A stretch of DNA of 64,000 nt from Chryseobacterium sp. CH25 (GCF_004119455.1 NZ_NRQT01000003.1:62001-126000); one strand, 5' to 3'. Shown: positions 37,299-46,909, counted from the first letter of the stretch. Numbers and translations: made by a program. Notes: generated by a model from the sequence alone, not told the origin.

Positions 37299-37326
37299 AA
37301 ATCCGTCCCTAAAAAGGAACGGATTT
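37299..37326 (-). terminator. terminator of the str operon
   Basis: AATCCGT-CC and GG-ACGGATT arms with a 5-base A-rich loop region, followed on the minus strand by TTTTTTATT, about 28 bases past the rpsJ stop. It shows that the str operon ends here rather than running into rplC. Confidence 0.85.
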
Positions 37327-37353
37327 GTATAATCATTGCAAAGTATGCAGTTA

Positions 37354-37659
37354 TCACACTTTAATTTCAACGTCTACACCTGAAGGAAGTTCTAATTTCA
37401 TTAGAGCATCAACAGTTTTAGAAGAAGAAGAGTAGATATCCATTAGTCTCTTGTGAGCTGATAATTGGAACTGCTCTCTTGCTTTTTTGTTTACGTGCGG
37501 AGATCTCAACACTGTGAAGATTCTCTTATTCGTTGGCAATGGAATTGGACCGTTTACAACAGCACCAGTAGCCTTTACCGTTTTTACGATTTTCTCAGCA
37601 GACTTGTCTACCAAGTTGTAATCGTAAGATTTTAGTTTTATTCTGATTCTTTGTGACAT
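37354..37659 (-). CDS. rpsJ: 30S ribosomal protein S10
   Basis: S10 is a 30S head protein that also serves in transcription antitermination with NusB. The 101-residue chain starts [20 protein letters not shown] and contains [20 protein letters not shown], then [20 protein letters not shown], all diagnostic. It follows fusA by 16 bases. It ends the transcript here instead of leading into rplC. Confidence 0.98.
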   Translation of the reverse strand: MSQRIRIKLKSYDYNLVDKSAEKIVKTVKATGAVVNGPIPLPTNKRIFTVLRSPHVNKKAREQFQLSAHKRLMDIYSSSSKTVDALMKLELPSGVDVEIKV

Positions 37660-37675
37660 TTCTTTAATTTAAAAA

Positions 37676-39793
37676 TTAACCTTTTGCTTTAGCTATGATA
37701 TCTTCAGCAACGTTTTGTGGAGTAGCTTGGTACTTCTCTAATTCCATAGAAGAAGTAGCTCTTCCTGATGAAAGTGTTCTTAGAGTAGTAACATATCCAA
37801 ACATTTCAGAAAGTGGAACTGAACCTTTGATTACAACAGCACCGTTCTTTTCTTCCTGACCACTGATAGTACCTCTTCTCTTGTTAAGGTCACCAATGAT
37901 GTTACCCATATATTCTTCTGGAGTTACAACTTCCAGTTTCATAATAGGCTCCATAATTACTGGTTTAGCAGCTTTACCAGCTTCTTTAAATCCTAACTTA
38001 GCAGCCATTTCGAAAGAAAGAGCGTCAGAATCCACCGCGTGGAAAGATCCATCTTTAAGAGTAACTTTAATACCTTCAACTTCGAAACCAGCCAATGGAC
38101 CGTTCTTCATTGCAGCTTTAAATCCTTTTTCAATTGCAGGAACAAATTCTCTAGGAACGTTACCACCTTTGATCTCATTGATGAATTCTAAACCAACTTT
38201 ACCTTCGTCTGCAGGTCCTAGTTCAAATACAATGTCAGCAAATTTACCTTTACCTCCAGATTGCTTTTTGTAAACCTCTCTGTGGTTGGCAACTCTTGTT
38301 AAGTTTTCTTTGTACTCTACCTGAGGTTGTCCTTGGTTTACTTCAACTTTGAACTCTCTCTTCATACGGTCTACAATGATATCTAAGTGAAGCTCACCCA
38401 TACCAGAGATGATCGTTTGTCCAGAAGCCTCGTCAGTTCTAACAGTAAACGTTGGATCTTCTTCAGCCAATTTAGCTAGAGCGTTACCCATTTTATCTTG
38501 GTCAGCTTTAGTTTTAGGCTCAACAGCGATACCAATTACTGGATCAGGGAAAACCATCGATTCAAGAACGATTGGGTTTTTCTCGTCACACATTGTATCA
38601 CCAGTTTTGATAGACTTGAATCCTACAGCAGCACCAATATCACCAGCTTCAATATATTCTACTGGGTTTTGCTTGTTAGCGTGCATCTGATAGATTCTAG
38701 AGATTCTTTCTTTATCTCCTGAACGAGTGTTCAAGATATAAGAACCAGCATCTAGTCTTCCAGAGTATGCTCTGAAGAATGCTAATCTTCCCACGAATGG
38801 GTCAGTAGCAATCTTAAATGCTAGAGCAGAGAAAGGCTCATCTACAGATGGCTTTCTTGTAATTTCAGCGTCTGTTCTTGGGTCAGTACCTTTGATATCA
38901 TCTTTATCCAATGGAGAAGGCAAGTATTTACATACTGCATCCAACATAAACTGTACTCCTTTGTTCTTGAATGAAGAACCACAAGTCATTGGGATAATAG
39001 ATAAATCGATAGTAGCAGCTCTCAATGCAGCATTGATTTCTTCTTCTGTAATTGAATCCGGATCTTCGAAGAATTTCTCCATCAAAGTTTCGTCATATTC
39101 AGAAACAGCTTCTACTAATTTCTCTCTGTATTCAAGAACTTCATCTTTCATGTCTTCAGGAATTGGAACTACCTCGAAAGTAGCACCTTGTCCAGCTTCA
39201 TCCCAGATGATCGCTCTATTTTTAATTAAGTCTACAACTCCTTTGAAATCTTCTTCAGCACCGATTGGTAAAACGATTGGAACTGCGTTAGATCCTAACA
39301 TGTCTTTAACCTGGTTTACCACGTTAAGGAAGTCAGCACCTTGTCTGTCCATTTTGTTTACGAATCCCATTCTAGCAACTTTGTAGTTGTCAGCAAGTCT
39401 CCAGTTTGTTTCAGACTGAGGCTCTACTCCATCTACTGCTGAGAATAAGAATACCAATCCATCTAATACTCTTAAAGATCTGTTTACTTCTACAGTGAAG
39501 TCAACGTGTCCCGGTGTATCAATGATGTTGAAGTGGTAAGGCTTAGTATCTGCAAGAGGCTTTCCTTGGTCTGTTGGAAAGTTCCAAGAACAAGTAGTTG
39601 CAGCAGAAGTAATAGTAATACCTCTTTCTGCTTCCTGCTCCATCCAGTCCATTGTAGAAGCACCATCGTGAACCTCTCCAATTTTGTGGTTTACTCCTGT
39701 ATAGAATAAAATCCTTTCAGTAGTGGTAGTCTTACCCGCATCAATGTGAGCAGCAATACCAATGTTTCTTGTAAATTTAAGATCTCTACCCAT
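37676..39793 (-). CDS. fusA: elongation factor G
   Basis: EF-G is the GTPase that drives translocation. The 705-residue chain is full length with the P-loop [19 protein letters not shown], the switch region [25 protein letters not shown] and [10 protein letters not shown], followed by domains II-V ([20 protein letters not shown] in domain III). It lies between rpsG and rpsJ in standard str order. The tuf gene is not part of this operon in the window. Confidence 0.98.
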   Translation of the reverse strand: MGRDLKFTRNIGIAAHIDAGKTTTTERILFYTGVNHKIGEVHDGASTMDWMEQEAERGITITSAATTCSWNFPTDQGKPLADTKPYHFNIIDTPGHVDFTVEVNRSLRVLDGLVFLFSAVDGVEPQSETNWRLADNYKVARMGFVNKMDRQGADFLNVVNQVKDMLGSNAVPIVLPIGAEEDFKGVVDLIKNRAIIWDEAGQGATFEVVPIPEDMKDEVLEYREKLVEAVSEYDETLMEKFFEDPDSITEEEINAALRAATIDLSIIPMTCGSSFKNKGVQFMLDAVCKYLPSPLDKDDIKGTDPRTDAEITRKPSVDEPFSALAFKIATDPFVGRLAFFRAYSGRLDAGSYILNTRSGDKERISRIYQMHANKQNPVEYIEAGDIGAAVGFKSIKTGDTMCDEKNPIVLESMVFPDPVIGIAVEPKTKADQDKMGNALAKLAEEDPTFTVRTDEASGQTIISGMGELHLDIIVDRMKREFKVEVNQGQPQVEYKENLTRVANHREVYKKQSGGKGKFADIVFELGPADEGKVGLEFINEIKGGNVPREFVPAIEKGFKAAMKNGPLAGFEVEGIKVTLKDGSFHAVDSDALSFEMAAKLGFKEAGKAAKPVIMEPIMKLEVVTPEEYMGNIIGDLNKRRGTISGQEEKNGAVVIKGSVPLSEMFGYVTTLRTLSSGRATSSMELEKYQATPQNVAEDIIAKAKG

Positions 39794-39799
39794 TTCAGA

Positions 39800-40276
39800 T
39801 TAGAATTTAAAGTGTGAGAAAGCTTTGTTAGCTTCCGCCATTTTGTGAGTATCAGATTTCTTTTTGAAAGCAGCACCTTCTTCTCTTGAAGCAGCTACAA
39901 CTTCATTAGCTAATTTCAAAGCCATAGACTTATCATTTCTCTTTTTAGAGTAGCTAATTAACCATTTCATTGCCATAGAAATTTTTCTATCAGCTCTGAT
40001 TGGCATAGGGATCTGGAAGTTAGCTCCACCTACTCTTCTAGAACGTACTTCTACGTGAGGCATAACGTTTGTTAATGCATCTTTCCAGATTTCAAGGGCT
40101 GTTTTCTCAGTTTCTCCTTTTTTAGTTTCTACGATATCTAATGCATCATAGAAAATTTTGAATGCGATAGACTTCTTACCGTCTAGCATTAAGTTGTTTA
40201 CGAATCTCGTTACCAATTGATCATTAAATTTCGGATCTGGTAACAACGGTCTTTTTTTCGCTTTTGTCTTTCTCAT
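39800..40276 (-). CDS. rpsG: 30S ribosomal protein S7
   Basis: S7 starts assembly of the 30S head and lies at the E site. The 158-residue protein starts [20 protein letters not shown] and contains [20 protein letters not shown], then [20 protein letters not shown], typical of the family. It follows rpsL by 23 bases and precedes fusA by 6. Confidence 0.98.
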   Translation of the reverse strand: MRKTKAKKRPLLPDPKFNDQLVTRFVNNLMLDGKKSIAFKIFYDALDIVETKKGETEKTALEIWKDALTNVMPHVEVRSRRVGGANFQIPMPIRADRKISMAMKWLISYSKKRNDKSMALKLANEVVAASREEGAAFKKKSDTHKMAEANKAFSHFKF

Positions 40277-40299
40277 TGCTTTTGTACCTTATTTAATGA

Positions 40300-40713
40300 T
40301 TATTTTTTCTTTCCTTTTGCAGGAGCTGCAGCAGCTTGTCCTGGTTTAGGTCTCTTAGCTCCGTACTTAGATCTTCTCTGAGTTCTTCCATTTACACCAG
40401 CTGTGTCTAATGCACCTCTTACGATGTGGTAACGTACTCCCGGTAGGTCTTTCACCCTTCCGCCTCTAACCAATACTATCGAGTGCTCTTGAAGATTATG
40501 TCCTTCGCCCGGGATATAGGCGTTAACTTCTTTACCGTTTGAAAGTCTTACCCTTGCTACTTTTCTAAGTGCAGAGTTAGGTTTCTTAGGTGTAGTAGTA
40601 TATACTCTCGTACATACTCCACGTCTTTGTGGACAAGAATCAAGGGCAGCCGATTTGCTCTTCTTGGCAAGCGTGGCTCTTCCTTTTCTTACTAATTGTT
40701 GAATAGTAGGCAT
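40300..40713 (-). CDS. rpsL: 30S ribosomal protein S12
   Basis: S12 is at the decoding centre and its mutations give streptomycin resistance. The 137 residues start [20 protein letters not shown] and have [20 protein letters not shown] (resistance loop with the conserved Lys in PKKPNSA) and [20 protein letters not shown]. Both lysines linked to streptomycin sensitivity appear wild type. A short Pro/Ala/Lys tail ends the protein. It is the first gene of the str operon. Confidence 0.98.
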   Translation of the reverse strand: MPTIQQLVRKGRATLAKKSKSAALDSCPQRRGVCTRVYTTTPKKPNSALRKVARVRLSNGKEVNAYIPGEGHNLQEHSIVLVRGGRVKDLPGVRYHIVRGALDTAGVNGRTQRRSKYGAKRPKPGQAAAAPAKGKKK

Positions 40714-40737
40714 TTAATTGCTTTTTATTTTAGGGTG

Positions 40738-40768
40738 CAAAAATAATAATATTTTTTTAATTGACAAG
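40738..40768 (-). promoter_or_regulatory. promoter of the str operon
   Basis: Minus strand CTTG (40768-40765), a 19-base spacer and TATTTTTG (40745-40738) fit the Bacteroidota promoter with one mismatch in the -33 box. The leader before rpsL would be about 20 bases. Confidence 0.7.
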
Positions 40769-40894
40769 CAGTTATGTAATTTTATTTTGCAAGATTTTTT
40801 CTTCATTTATTTCCAAAACTACCGAAAACCTCCACTACTTTTATGTTATTGAATTGTTTTAAGTAATGGAGGTTAACATCAAAAAATCAAAATT

Positions 40895-41863
40895 TTATTT
40901 AAAGGCATCCTTTATTATTTTTCCTTTCATATATTGTGCAGGAACTCCTAAAAGTTCTGCCATTGTACTTGCGATATCGATCTGCTCATAATTTCCTGTG
41001 CTGATGGTTGCATTCTTTTTAAAATCCGGGCCCATAGCAAAAAACTCAATGTGTCTGCATCCTGCACAATCGTCTCCATGTTCTGCAAAGCCTCCTTTAG
41101 CATCTATATGTCTTCCGTGGTCGTTAGAAACAATAAGAGTGGTTTTATCTTTATAAGCTGGCAGCGACTGGATATAATCCCAGATTTCTTTAATAGAAGC
41201 ATCTGTAGTCTTAATGGCTTTGATGTATTCATCCCATTTATTGGCATGACCATAAGAATCTACATCTTTAAGGTTGATGACCATAACATTCGGACTGTAT
41301 TTTGCCATAACCTCTTTAGTCTTTGTCATCGTTACCAGATCATCACGGTATCCCGATCCGTTTCCGCTTACACCACAATCTACACTTGGCTGGTATTTTC
41401 CTTTCCAGTCTGCCAGCTTACAATCGTTTAAAACTTCAAGTTTATCTTTAGAGGCAATAACCCATGCTTTAGTTTTATCTGCTCCTGTGAATTTCAGCCA
41501 CTGCTGCATTACGGATGGAAAACCTGGTAATTCAGTACCATTATTTTTAATATTTTCATACACTCCTGAGCACATGGCACTATGTCCCGGGTTTGTATTT
41601 GTTGTTCCGTTGTTTTTAAAATTACTGATAAATACACCCTGGTTCAATAAACTTACCCTGTTAGGAATATTCTCTTTACTGGCGGCTTCCCAGGTTTCAG
41701 AAATACGGGGTCCATCCACAACGAGAAGAACTACATTTTTAGTTTGGTATTTAGCCTCCGGTTTCGTAGGCTGAGTTGGTGTGAGTGTTTGTGCATCTGT
41801 ATCATTGCTACTGCATGAGAACATGAATAATGACAGCATAGAATACAGGAAAAACTTCTTCAT
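40895..41863 (-). CDS. alkaline-phosphatase-superfamily lipoprotein (phosphodiesterase/sulfatase-like)
   Basis: A 322-residue lipoprotein (signal peptide MKKFFLYSMLSLFMFSC). The mature protein has the alkaline-phosphatase superfamily fold: a metal-binding aspartate in VVLLVVDGPRISETWE, a likely Thr nucleophile region GTTNTNPGHSAMCSG, the DVDSYGHA block and the metal-binding SNDHGRH near residue 245. A His/Cys-rich loop EHGDDCAGCRH follows. It could cleave phosphodiesters, phosphomonoesters or sulfates on the outside of the cell; the sequence does not decide. It stands alone upstream of the str operon. Confidence 0.82.
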   Translation of the reverse strand: MKKFFLYSMLSLFMFSCSSNDTDAQTLTPTQPTKPEAKYQTKNVVLLVVDGPRISETWEAASKENIPNRVSLLNQGVFISNFKNNGTTNTNPGHSAMCSGVYENIKNNGTELPGFPSVMQQWLKFTGADKTKAWVIASKDKLEVLNDCKLADWKGKYQPSVDCGVSGNGSGYRDDLVTMTKTKEVMAKYSPNVMVINLKDVDSYGHANKWDEYIKAIKTTDASIKEIWDYIQSLPAYKDKTTLIVSNDHGRHIDAKGGFAEHGDDCAGCRHIEFFAMGPDFKKNATISTGNYEQIDIASTMAELLGVPAQYMKGKIIKDAFK

Positions 41864-42015
41864 TGCTTTTTTACTTTATATTAGATTTCGAGTGCAAAGC
41901 TAGAAAACACAATCTCCGGATTCATTAACTAATTGTTATCTATTCCTTAAGAAATTAAGACGAAAATCAACCATGAGAGAAATAAAAAAATCTGAAAAGA
42001 AGTTTAGATTCGTAT

Positions 42016-43608
42016 TTATTCTATTATTGTAACAATAACATTTTTATTCCATTTAAATTTTCTGATATTTTGCTTCAGTTCTTCCAAATTCTTAGTGTTT
42101 ATAGAGTATATGGAAACTTCTGTTCTTGCCACTGTTATCTTATCTTCAATTTTTAAAGTAGCTGCTTTTTTCCAGTAAGAAGGAACATATCCCTGTAACC
42201 AACCTTCATACACAACTGCAATATCGTATTGATGATCTATGCAATATTTACTGAGAAAGTTCCCAAAGCTTTGATCAAATCCTTTTTTATTTTCATTAAA
42301 ATGAATTGTTTCTACAGACCCAAGACCTGCGATATCTAATAAATGAATGTCTGTATAATAACAAACTGCTCCAATGTCATTAGCAACTACTTTGGATGTA
42401 TTATAAAACTGATGCAGAAACTTGGCAGACTGTACCTGCTGTTCATAAATATTCTTCCCGCCATTGTTCATAATAGGATGAGCAACCCAACATTTGTAGA
42501 TCATCAGGAAAACATTCGCTGCAATCAACAGACTCACTAGTTTTTCTTTCCTTATATAACTTCTGAAACTGAAGAACAATTCTTTACATTTTGGGATCAA
42601 TACCATAGAAAAACCTGTAAGGATATAGGCTTCATACCTTAAATGTCCTTTTAAATCTGCAAACATAGAGTGGCAGATCATCAGCAGAGAGAATACAATT
42701 AATAAAAAATGATCTCTCAATATTTCTTTAAGTGTTTTCACTCTAAAATCCCTGTAGATAAACACGGCACATAGCAAAAGAGGAAAGATTCCTATTTTAT
42801 AAAAACTGATATTCAGCAAAAGATTATCCAGTAAAATAACCTTCAGCTGGCTTGTCATATTGACATCAAAACTTAATTTTGTTCCTTTTACCACAACAGA
42901 ATTGGGAAAAAAATAACCGTCCTGCTGATAATTAAAAGCACAAAATGTGATAATTGGAATGAATCCCAACAATAGCACCAATAATCCTTCTTTCCATCTT
43001 CTAAGAATACTTAACATAAAAGCTAGAATTACAAAGTAAAACATACTTTCAAAACGGATTAACCCCATTAAAAGCAAGGTAAAGTAAAAGCCCAATATGG
43101 CACGCTTGCTATGTTTATAACGGGAAAAGCAAAGGATATTAACCGCAAACAGGAATACCTGAAAAACATGTTCCATCCCTGAAAGAATATTCAAAGGGAG
43201 TACAATAAAGAAGGCCGTAAAAAGTGTGGCTATAATTGTTTTCTTAACTTCTTTAAAAATTTCAGCATAATATTTAGAGAAAACATAAAGAATTCCGATG
43301 CTAAAAAGAGTATTGAAGTATAATGGAATCTGATCATTGTTTCCAAAAACTTTAATCAATACACTTAATATATAAGTAAATAATGGAGATGAAGACGTAG
43401 AGGAAAACTGATACTTCGTCATTCCCCATACTTCATACAGCGCAAAATTCTTTGCCATTGCAAGATGAATGTAAGCATCATCCAGGAGATAGACGTAGTG
43501 CCCGTCTGTTTTCAGAATAGAACTGATGTAATACAACAGACAAACTGAGAAAAAAAAGATACCGGACAGTAAAAAACTGCGCAAACCTATATTTCGGACT
43601 ATTCCCAT
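42016..43608 (-). CDS. polytopic membrane protein, probable GT-C-fold glycosyltransferase
   Basis: A 530-residue protein with about eleven membrane helices and a soluble C-terminal domain from about 385. Near the N-terminus it has HYVYLLDDAYIHLAMAKNFA followed by a Ser-rich loop (FSSTSSSPLFTY), the pattern of GT-C enzymes in which an Asp pair in the first periplasmic loop binds a lipid-linked sugar. That makes a lipid-dependent glycosyl transferase the best guess. The C-terminal domain has short alternating elements (VVANDIGAVCYYTDIHLLDI). No neighbouring sugar gene supports a pathway. Confidence 0.75.
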   Translation of the reverse strand: MGIVRNIGLRSFLLSGIFFFSVCLLYYISSILKTDGHYVYLLDDAYIHLAMAKNFALYEVWGMTKYQFSSTSSSPLFTYILSVLIKVFGNNDQIPLYFNTLFSIGILYVFSKYYAEIFKEVKKTIIATLFTAFFIVLPLNILSGMEHVFQVFLFAVNILCFSRYKHSKRAILGFYFTLLLMGLIRFESMFYFVILAFMLSILRRWKEGLLVLLLGFIPIITFCAFNYQQDGYFFPNSVVVKGTKLSFDVNMTSQLKVILLDNLLLNISFYKIGIFPLLLCAVFIYRDFRVKTLKEILRDHFLLIVFSLLMICHSMFADLKGHLRYEAYILTGFSMVLIPKCKELFFSFRSYIRKEKLVSLLIAANVFLMIYKCWVAHPIMNNGGKNIYEQQVQSAKFLHQFYNTSKVVANDIGAVCYYTDIHLLDIAGLGSVETIHFNENKKGFDQSFGNFLSKYCIDHQYDIAVVYEGWLQGYVPSYWKKAATLKIEDKITVARTEVSIYSINTKNLEELKQNIRKFKWNKNVIVTIIE

Positions 43609-43790
43609 CTTAAAATTAAATATAATATGATAGATGACTGATAAAAGTCAGCCTATGATTTCACCACTCCCCTTCTTAATTACCGATAGAGCCTTCATCA
43701 TTTGCAATATTAATACTTCCAAACTATTTTAAAAAATTTTCTTATAGTTATCATCTATTGATATCCCGGGCTATTCGGCATGATATTTCG

Positions 43791-43798
43791 TAACTTTG
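43791..43798 (+). promoter_or_regulatory. probable -7 element of dps
   Basis: TAACTTTG matches TAnnTTTG and lies 22 bases before the dps ATG. No clear -33 TTTG is seen. The gap 43609-43790 shows nothing else. Confidence 0.5.
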
Positions 43799-43819
43799 AG
43801 ATATATAAAAGATAAACTT

Positions 43820-44295
43820 ATGAAAAACGCAAGTATTATAGGCCTTAAAGAAGCCGACTGCAAAAAATAGCAGAAAAATTAAATGTACTTTTAGCCAACT
43901 ATTCTGTATTTTATCAGAACACAAGAGGTTCTCACTGGAATATCAAAGGAGATCAGTTCTTTACCCTTCACCCGAAGTTTGAAGAACTTTACAATAGCTT
44001 AGTTTTAAAAATTGATGAAATTGCAGAAAGAATCCTGACCCTGGGGGCCACTCCTGCACACAACTACTCTGATTATTTAAAAGTAGCTACCATCAAAGAA
44101 AGCAAAGAAGTAACTGACGGCACTAAAAGTGTTGAACAGATTCTAAGCTCATTCAAAGTGGTGATTGATCTTCAGAGAGAACTTTTAGACATTACAGATC
44201 AGGCTGGTGATGAAGGTACCAACTCTCAAATGAGCGATTATATTACCGAACAGGAGAAAGAAGTTTGGATGTATAATTCCTATTTGGGGAAATAA
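43820..44295 (+). CDS. dps: Dps-family DNA-binding ferritin-like protein, apparently frameshifted
   Basis: Dps stores iron and protects DNA in starved or stressed cells. The ATG at 43820 opens MKNASIIGLKEADCKK and then hits TAG. From there the next frame continues IAEKLNVLLANYSVFYQNTR, GSHWNIKGDQFFTLHPKFEE (ferroxidase ligands) and so on to the stop at 44295. One extra A in the run of six at 43862-43867 restores a ~158-residue protein of normal length. Because of the break the gene does not appear as a single frame. A homopolymer base-calling error is the likely cause. A terminator follows directly. Confidence 0.88.
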
Positions 44296-44324
44296 ACCGA
44301 TAAGATCATCAAAATATTTCAAAA

Positions 44325-44352
44325 AAATCGCCTTACATTTAGGCGATTTTAT
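44325..44352 (+). terminator. terminator of dps
   Basis: AAAATCGCCT and AGGCGATTTT arms flank TTACATTT; a T-rich tail follows on the plus strand. Confidence 0.85.
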
Positions 44353-44362
44353 TTTTAATTTT

Positions 44363-44370
44363 TATATTTG
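44363..44370 (+). promoter_or_regulatory. probable -7 element of pncB
   Basis: TATATTTG matches TAnnTTTG, 19 bases before the pncB ATG. The -33 region overlaps the dps terminator tail and has no clear TTTG. Confidence 0.5.
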
Positions 44371-44389
44371 CGTTAAAATTACACATATT

Positions 44390-45568
44390 ATGAATGACGT
44401 AAGACTAAACTCTATACTGGATAACGATTTCTATAAAATAACCATGCAGAATGCCGTGGTAAAACTTTTCCCTGGCTCTATTGTTAAATATGAATTCATC
44501 AACAGAGGAAAGCATCATTTTCCGGAAGGTTTTGATGTGGCTTTAAGAGAAGCCGTGAATAAAATGGCAGAGCTTAAGCTTACCAAGGATGAAAAGAAAT
44601 TCATGGCAAGAACCTGTCCTTATATTGATCTTCCTTATCTGGATTTCCTGGAAGGGTACCATTATGATCCGTCTGAGGTAAAAATCCGTCAGGAAGGCGG
44701 AGATCTTTCTGTAATTGTTGAAGGTCTTTGGTACAGAACAATTCTTTGGGAAGTTCCTTTATTGGCATTAATCAGTGAACTTCATTATGAGATGAACCAT
44801 ATGGAGAGAGATTCTAATGAAGTGGTGATGAGCAAAACTATTGAGAAAGCGGATTCTTTGGGCCGACTTGGGGTAACATTTGCTGAGTTCGGAACCAGAA
44901 GAAGACATTCTTATAAGGTACAAAACCTGGTAATGGAAGCTTTAACACAGAAAAAGGACTCTACCTTTATTGGAAGTTCCAATGTACATTTTGCTATGAA
45001 ATATGGAGTAAAACCAATTGGAACTCATGCCCATGAATGGTTTATGTTCCATGCTGCTGAATATGGTTTCAAAATGGCGAATGAGCTAGCTTTGGAGCAT
45101 TGGGTAGATGTTTACAGAGGTGATCTGGGAGTTGCTCTTTCCGATACTTATACAACAGATGTCTTCTTCCAGCAGTTTGATAAGAAATTTGCGAAACTTT
45201 TTGATGGTGTGCGCCATGACAGTGGCGATGCCCTTGAGTTTGCTGATAAAACTATTGCCCATTATCAGAAAAATGGTATTAACCCAATGTTTAAATACAT
45301 TATTTTCTCAGATGCTTTAAATCTTGAAAAGGTAGAGGAAATCACCAACTACTGCAGAGGAAAAATAGGAATCTCTTTTGGAATAGGAACAAACCTTACC
45401 AATGATGTAGGATTAAAGCCGATGAATATTGTGATGAAGCTTATCGGAGTTCAGGCTCCTAATAAGGAATGGATCCCAACCGTAAAACTGTCTGATGAGC
45501 ATGGAAAATATACCGGTGATCCTAAGATGATTGAACTGGCTAAAGAATTTTTAAGAATAAAAGATTGA
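44390..45568 (+). CDS. pncB: nicotinate phosphoribosyltransferase
   Basis: This enzyme joins nicotinate to PRPP for NAD salvage, in the cytosol. The 392-residue chain starts MNDVRLNSILDNDFYKITMQ, the diagnostic PncB N-terminus that includes the substrate site. It carries EFGTRRRHSYKVQNLVMEAL (with the regulatory-phosphorylation histidine region), SNVHFAMKYGVKPIGTHAHE and VRHDSGDALEFADKTIAHYQ in the phosphate-binding part. It is a single-gene unit with its own promoter and terminator. Confidence 0.96.
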   Translation: MNDVRLNSILDNDFYKITMQNAVVKLFPGSIVKYEFINRGKHHFPEGFDVALREAVNKMAELKLTKDEKKFMARTCPYIDLPYLDFLEGYHYDPSEVKIRQEGGDLSVIVEGLWYRTILWEVPLLALISELHYEMNHMERDSNEVVMSKTIEKADSLGRLGVTFAEFGTRRRHSYKVQNLVMEALTQKKDSTFIGSSNVHFAMKYGVKPIGTHAHEWFMFHAAEYGFKMANELALEHWVDVYRGDLGVALSDTYTTDVFFQQFDKKFAKLFDGVRHDSGDALEFADKTIAHYQKNGINPMFKYIIFSDALNLEKVEEITNYCRGKIGISFGIGTNLTNDVGLKPMNIVMKLIGVQAPNKEWIPTVKLSDEHGKYTGDPKMIELAKEFLRIKD

Positions 45569-45595
45569 TGTAACCTCATCAGGACAATTGCATAT

Positions 45596-45618
45596 AACCT
45601 CGCGCCCGCCGAGGTTTT
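45596..45618 (+). terminator. terminator of pncB
   Basis: AACCTCG and CGAGGTT arms with a 7-base GC-rich loop, followed by a T run, 28 bases past the stop. Confidence 0.88.
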
Positions 45619-45694
45619 TTTGTATCATTCCATCATTGAAATCCAGCTCTCAGAAATCTATAAGGTTTTATTATATTTATCAAAACAAAACAAT

Positions 45695-46165
45695 ATGAAA
45701 TCAATAACATTACTTATCACAGCCCTCCTCATATCTGCATTCTCTTTTGCACAGGAAAAGAAAACTGATAAACCCAAATTTAATCAGGAACTTGCCACTT
45801 CTTTAGGTGCAGATCAATATGGTATGAAGCCTTACACCATCGTCATGCTTACAACCGGTACAGCAAAAATTGAAGACAAAGCCAAAATGAGCTCTTTAAT
45901 GAAAGGACACATGGAAAACATCGGCAAACTGGCCAATGAAGGAAAAATAGTAGTCGCCGGACCTTTCTTGGAAAAGAATAAGGAAAATTACCGCGGAATG
46001 TTTATTTTCAATACAAAATCTAAGGAAGAAGCTGAGCAATGGGTGAAAACAGATCCTGCAGTTCAGGCTGGAGTTTTCAGTTATGAGATCTTCCCCTGGT
46101 ATGGTTCTGCAGCCTTACCTTTATATCTTAAGCATCATGATGAAATTTCAAAAGAAAATCCTTAA
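45695..46165 (+). CDS. exported YCII-domain protein
   Basis: A 156-residue protein. The ATG at 45695 gives a clean signal peptide (MKSITLLITALLISAFSFAQ), so a longer in-frame start at 45620 is rejected. The mature part is a YciI-like dimeric alpha-beta barrel fold (about 45-140): YTIVMLTTGTAKIEDKAK, GHMENIGKLANEGKIVVAGP, MFIFNTKSKEEAEQWVKTDP. The family includes putative dehydratases or isomerases; the usual His/Asp pair appears as H in GHMENI and D in KTDPAV. Export of a YCII protein is less usual but occurs in Bacteroidota. A terminator follows. Confidence 0.85.
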   Translation: MKSITLLITALLISAFSFAQEKKTDKPKFNQELATSLGADQYGMKPYTIVMLTTGTAKIEDKAKMSSLMKGHMENIGKLANEGKIVVAGPFLEKNKENYRGMFIFNTKSKEEAEQWVKTDPAVQAGVFSYEIFPWYGSAALPLYLKHHDEISKENP

Positions 46166-46174
46166 AAATAAAGT

Positions 46175-46199
46175 AAAATCCCTCAGCTGAGGGATTTTT
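46175..46199. terminator. bidirectional terminator
   Basis: AAATCCCTCAGCTGAGGGATTT region: a perfect palindrome with a T run on each strand, between the convergent YCII gene and the small GG-leader peptide gene. Confidence 0.85.
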
Positions 46200-46204
46200 T
46201 ATGA

Positions 46205-46372
46205 CTAATCGAAACAGATAAATGGCTTTCTTGGCGGATAGCAACAATAAGGGTTACTACAGAATGTATATCCGGCCGGACAGCCTCCATCTACAGGTGT
46301 TTCGCAAGCTGTTGCTGCACCTCCTAAAACTGTTTTCAGCTCTTTTCTGTTTAAGTTTTTTAAATTTTTCAT
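46205..46372 (-). CDS. bacteriocin-like GG-leader peptide, six cysteines
   Basis: A 55-residue peptide starting at the ATG at 46372 (an in-frame upstream ATG at 46438 adds an unlikely basic tail). The first 18 residues, MKNLKNLNRKELKTVLGG, are a double-glycine leader of the sort cleaved by peptidase-containing ABC exporters. The core has six cysteines (ACETPVDGGCPAGYTFCSNP, then YCCYPPRKPFICFD). It resembles peptides annotated as bacteriocin-like in Chryseobacterium. It is divergent from a second such peptide, 249 bases away. No maturation or export gene is nearby, so it may use one elsewhere. Antibacterial activity is not established. Confidence 0.8.
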   Translation of the reverse strand: MKNLKNLNRKELKTVLGGAATACETPVDGGCPAGYTFCSNPYCCYPPRKPFICFD

Positions 46373-46566
46373 AGTTATTCGGTTTAGTTTTAATTTCCTA
46401 CTCTTTAAGATTTTCGGATTCCTCTTTTTATATCTCATTGAATGGAAATAAATATACGATTAATTATTTAATAAACTACATTTCAAACATTTATAAACAA
46501 TATCAACAATAATATATCTTGTTTACATGAAATAATTTAATTATTTTAGCTTGTAACAAAATGAAT

Positions 46567-46584
46567 TTACAATACTGATTGTAA
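46567..46584. promoter_or_regulatory. small palindrome upstream of the second GG-leader peptide
   Basis: TTACAATACTGATTGTAA, with 7-bp arms, lies 37 bases before the peptide gene start. It could be an operator. The rest of the 249-base divergent region is AT-rich with no firm TAnnTTTG promoter. Confidence 0.35.
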
Positions 46585-46621
46585 GCATTTTATAACCATT
46601 ATTAAAATAAAAATTAATTCC

Positions 46622-46858
46622 ATGAAAAAAATGAACTTATCTAAACTTTCAAGAACAGAGCAGAAAGAAGTATTCGGAGGGGATTTACATTTACCAGAAT
46701 GTCCAGGAGGCTGCCCAGGCGAAGGCATGATCCGATGCCCTGACGGCTCAACCACTATGACTAATTTTATATGTATGGGAGGAAGATGTGAACCCGCTGC
46801 AAGATGCAAACCATTGATTCTTGAACCATTTCCGGACCCGATTATCTTCACTCCATAA
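46622..46858 (+). CDS. bacteriocin-like GG-leader peptide, six cysteines (second)
   Basis: A 78-residue peptide; the start may be at 46622 or at the third-codon Met at 46631. The leader MNLSKLSRTEQKEVFGG ends in a double glycine and matches the pattern of the neighbour at 46205-46372 (L-S/N-R-x-E-x-K-x-V-x-GG). The core also has six cysteines (PECPGGCPGEGMIRCPDGS, then FICMGGRCEPAARCKP) and a Pro-rich end, PFPDPIIFTP. The core differs from the first peptide, so the two are leader-related but not duplicates. It lies directly before a convergent MACPF lipoprotein gene. Confidence 0.8.
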   Translation: MKKMNLSKLSRTEQKEVFGGDLHLPECPGGCPGEGMIRCPDGSTTMTNFICMGGRCEPAARCKPLILEPFPDPIIFTP

Positions 46859-46870
46859 TCTGGACAACAA

Positions 46871-46897
46871 AAAAAGTGAGCTTTCGGCTCACTTTTT
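46871..46897. terminator. bidirectional terminator
   Basis: AAAAAGTGAGC and GCTCACTTTTT arms with a 5-base loop, between the convergent peptide and MACPF genes. Confidence 0.88.
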
Positions 46898-46909
46898 ATT
46901 ATTAAAAAC

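Noticed and set aside
35013..37353. Cobalamin or other riboswitch before the TonB receptor
   Set aside because: The leader is only about 10-20 bases after the promoter, and no riboswitch core motifs were found.
37881..39709. Several long open frames on the plus strand inside fusA
   Set aside because: They lie antisense to a clearly conserved gene and have no family pattern; they reflect codon bias of the real gene.
43865..43870. TAG in dps read as a recoded or suppressed stop
   Set aside because: The downstream conserved frame is shifted, so read-through of the TAG would not give Dps; one missing A explains it.
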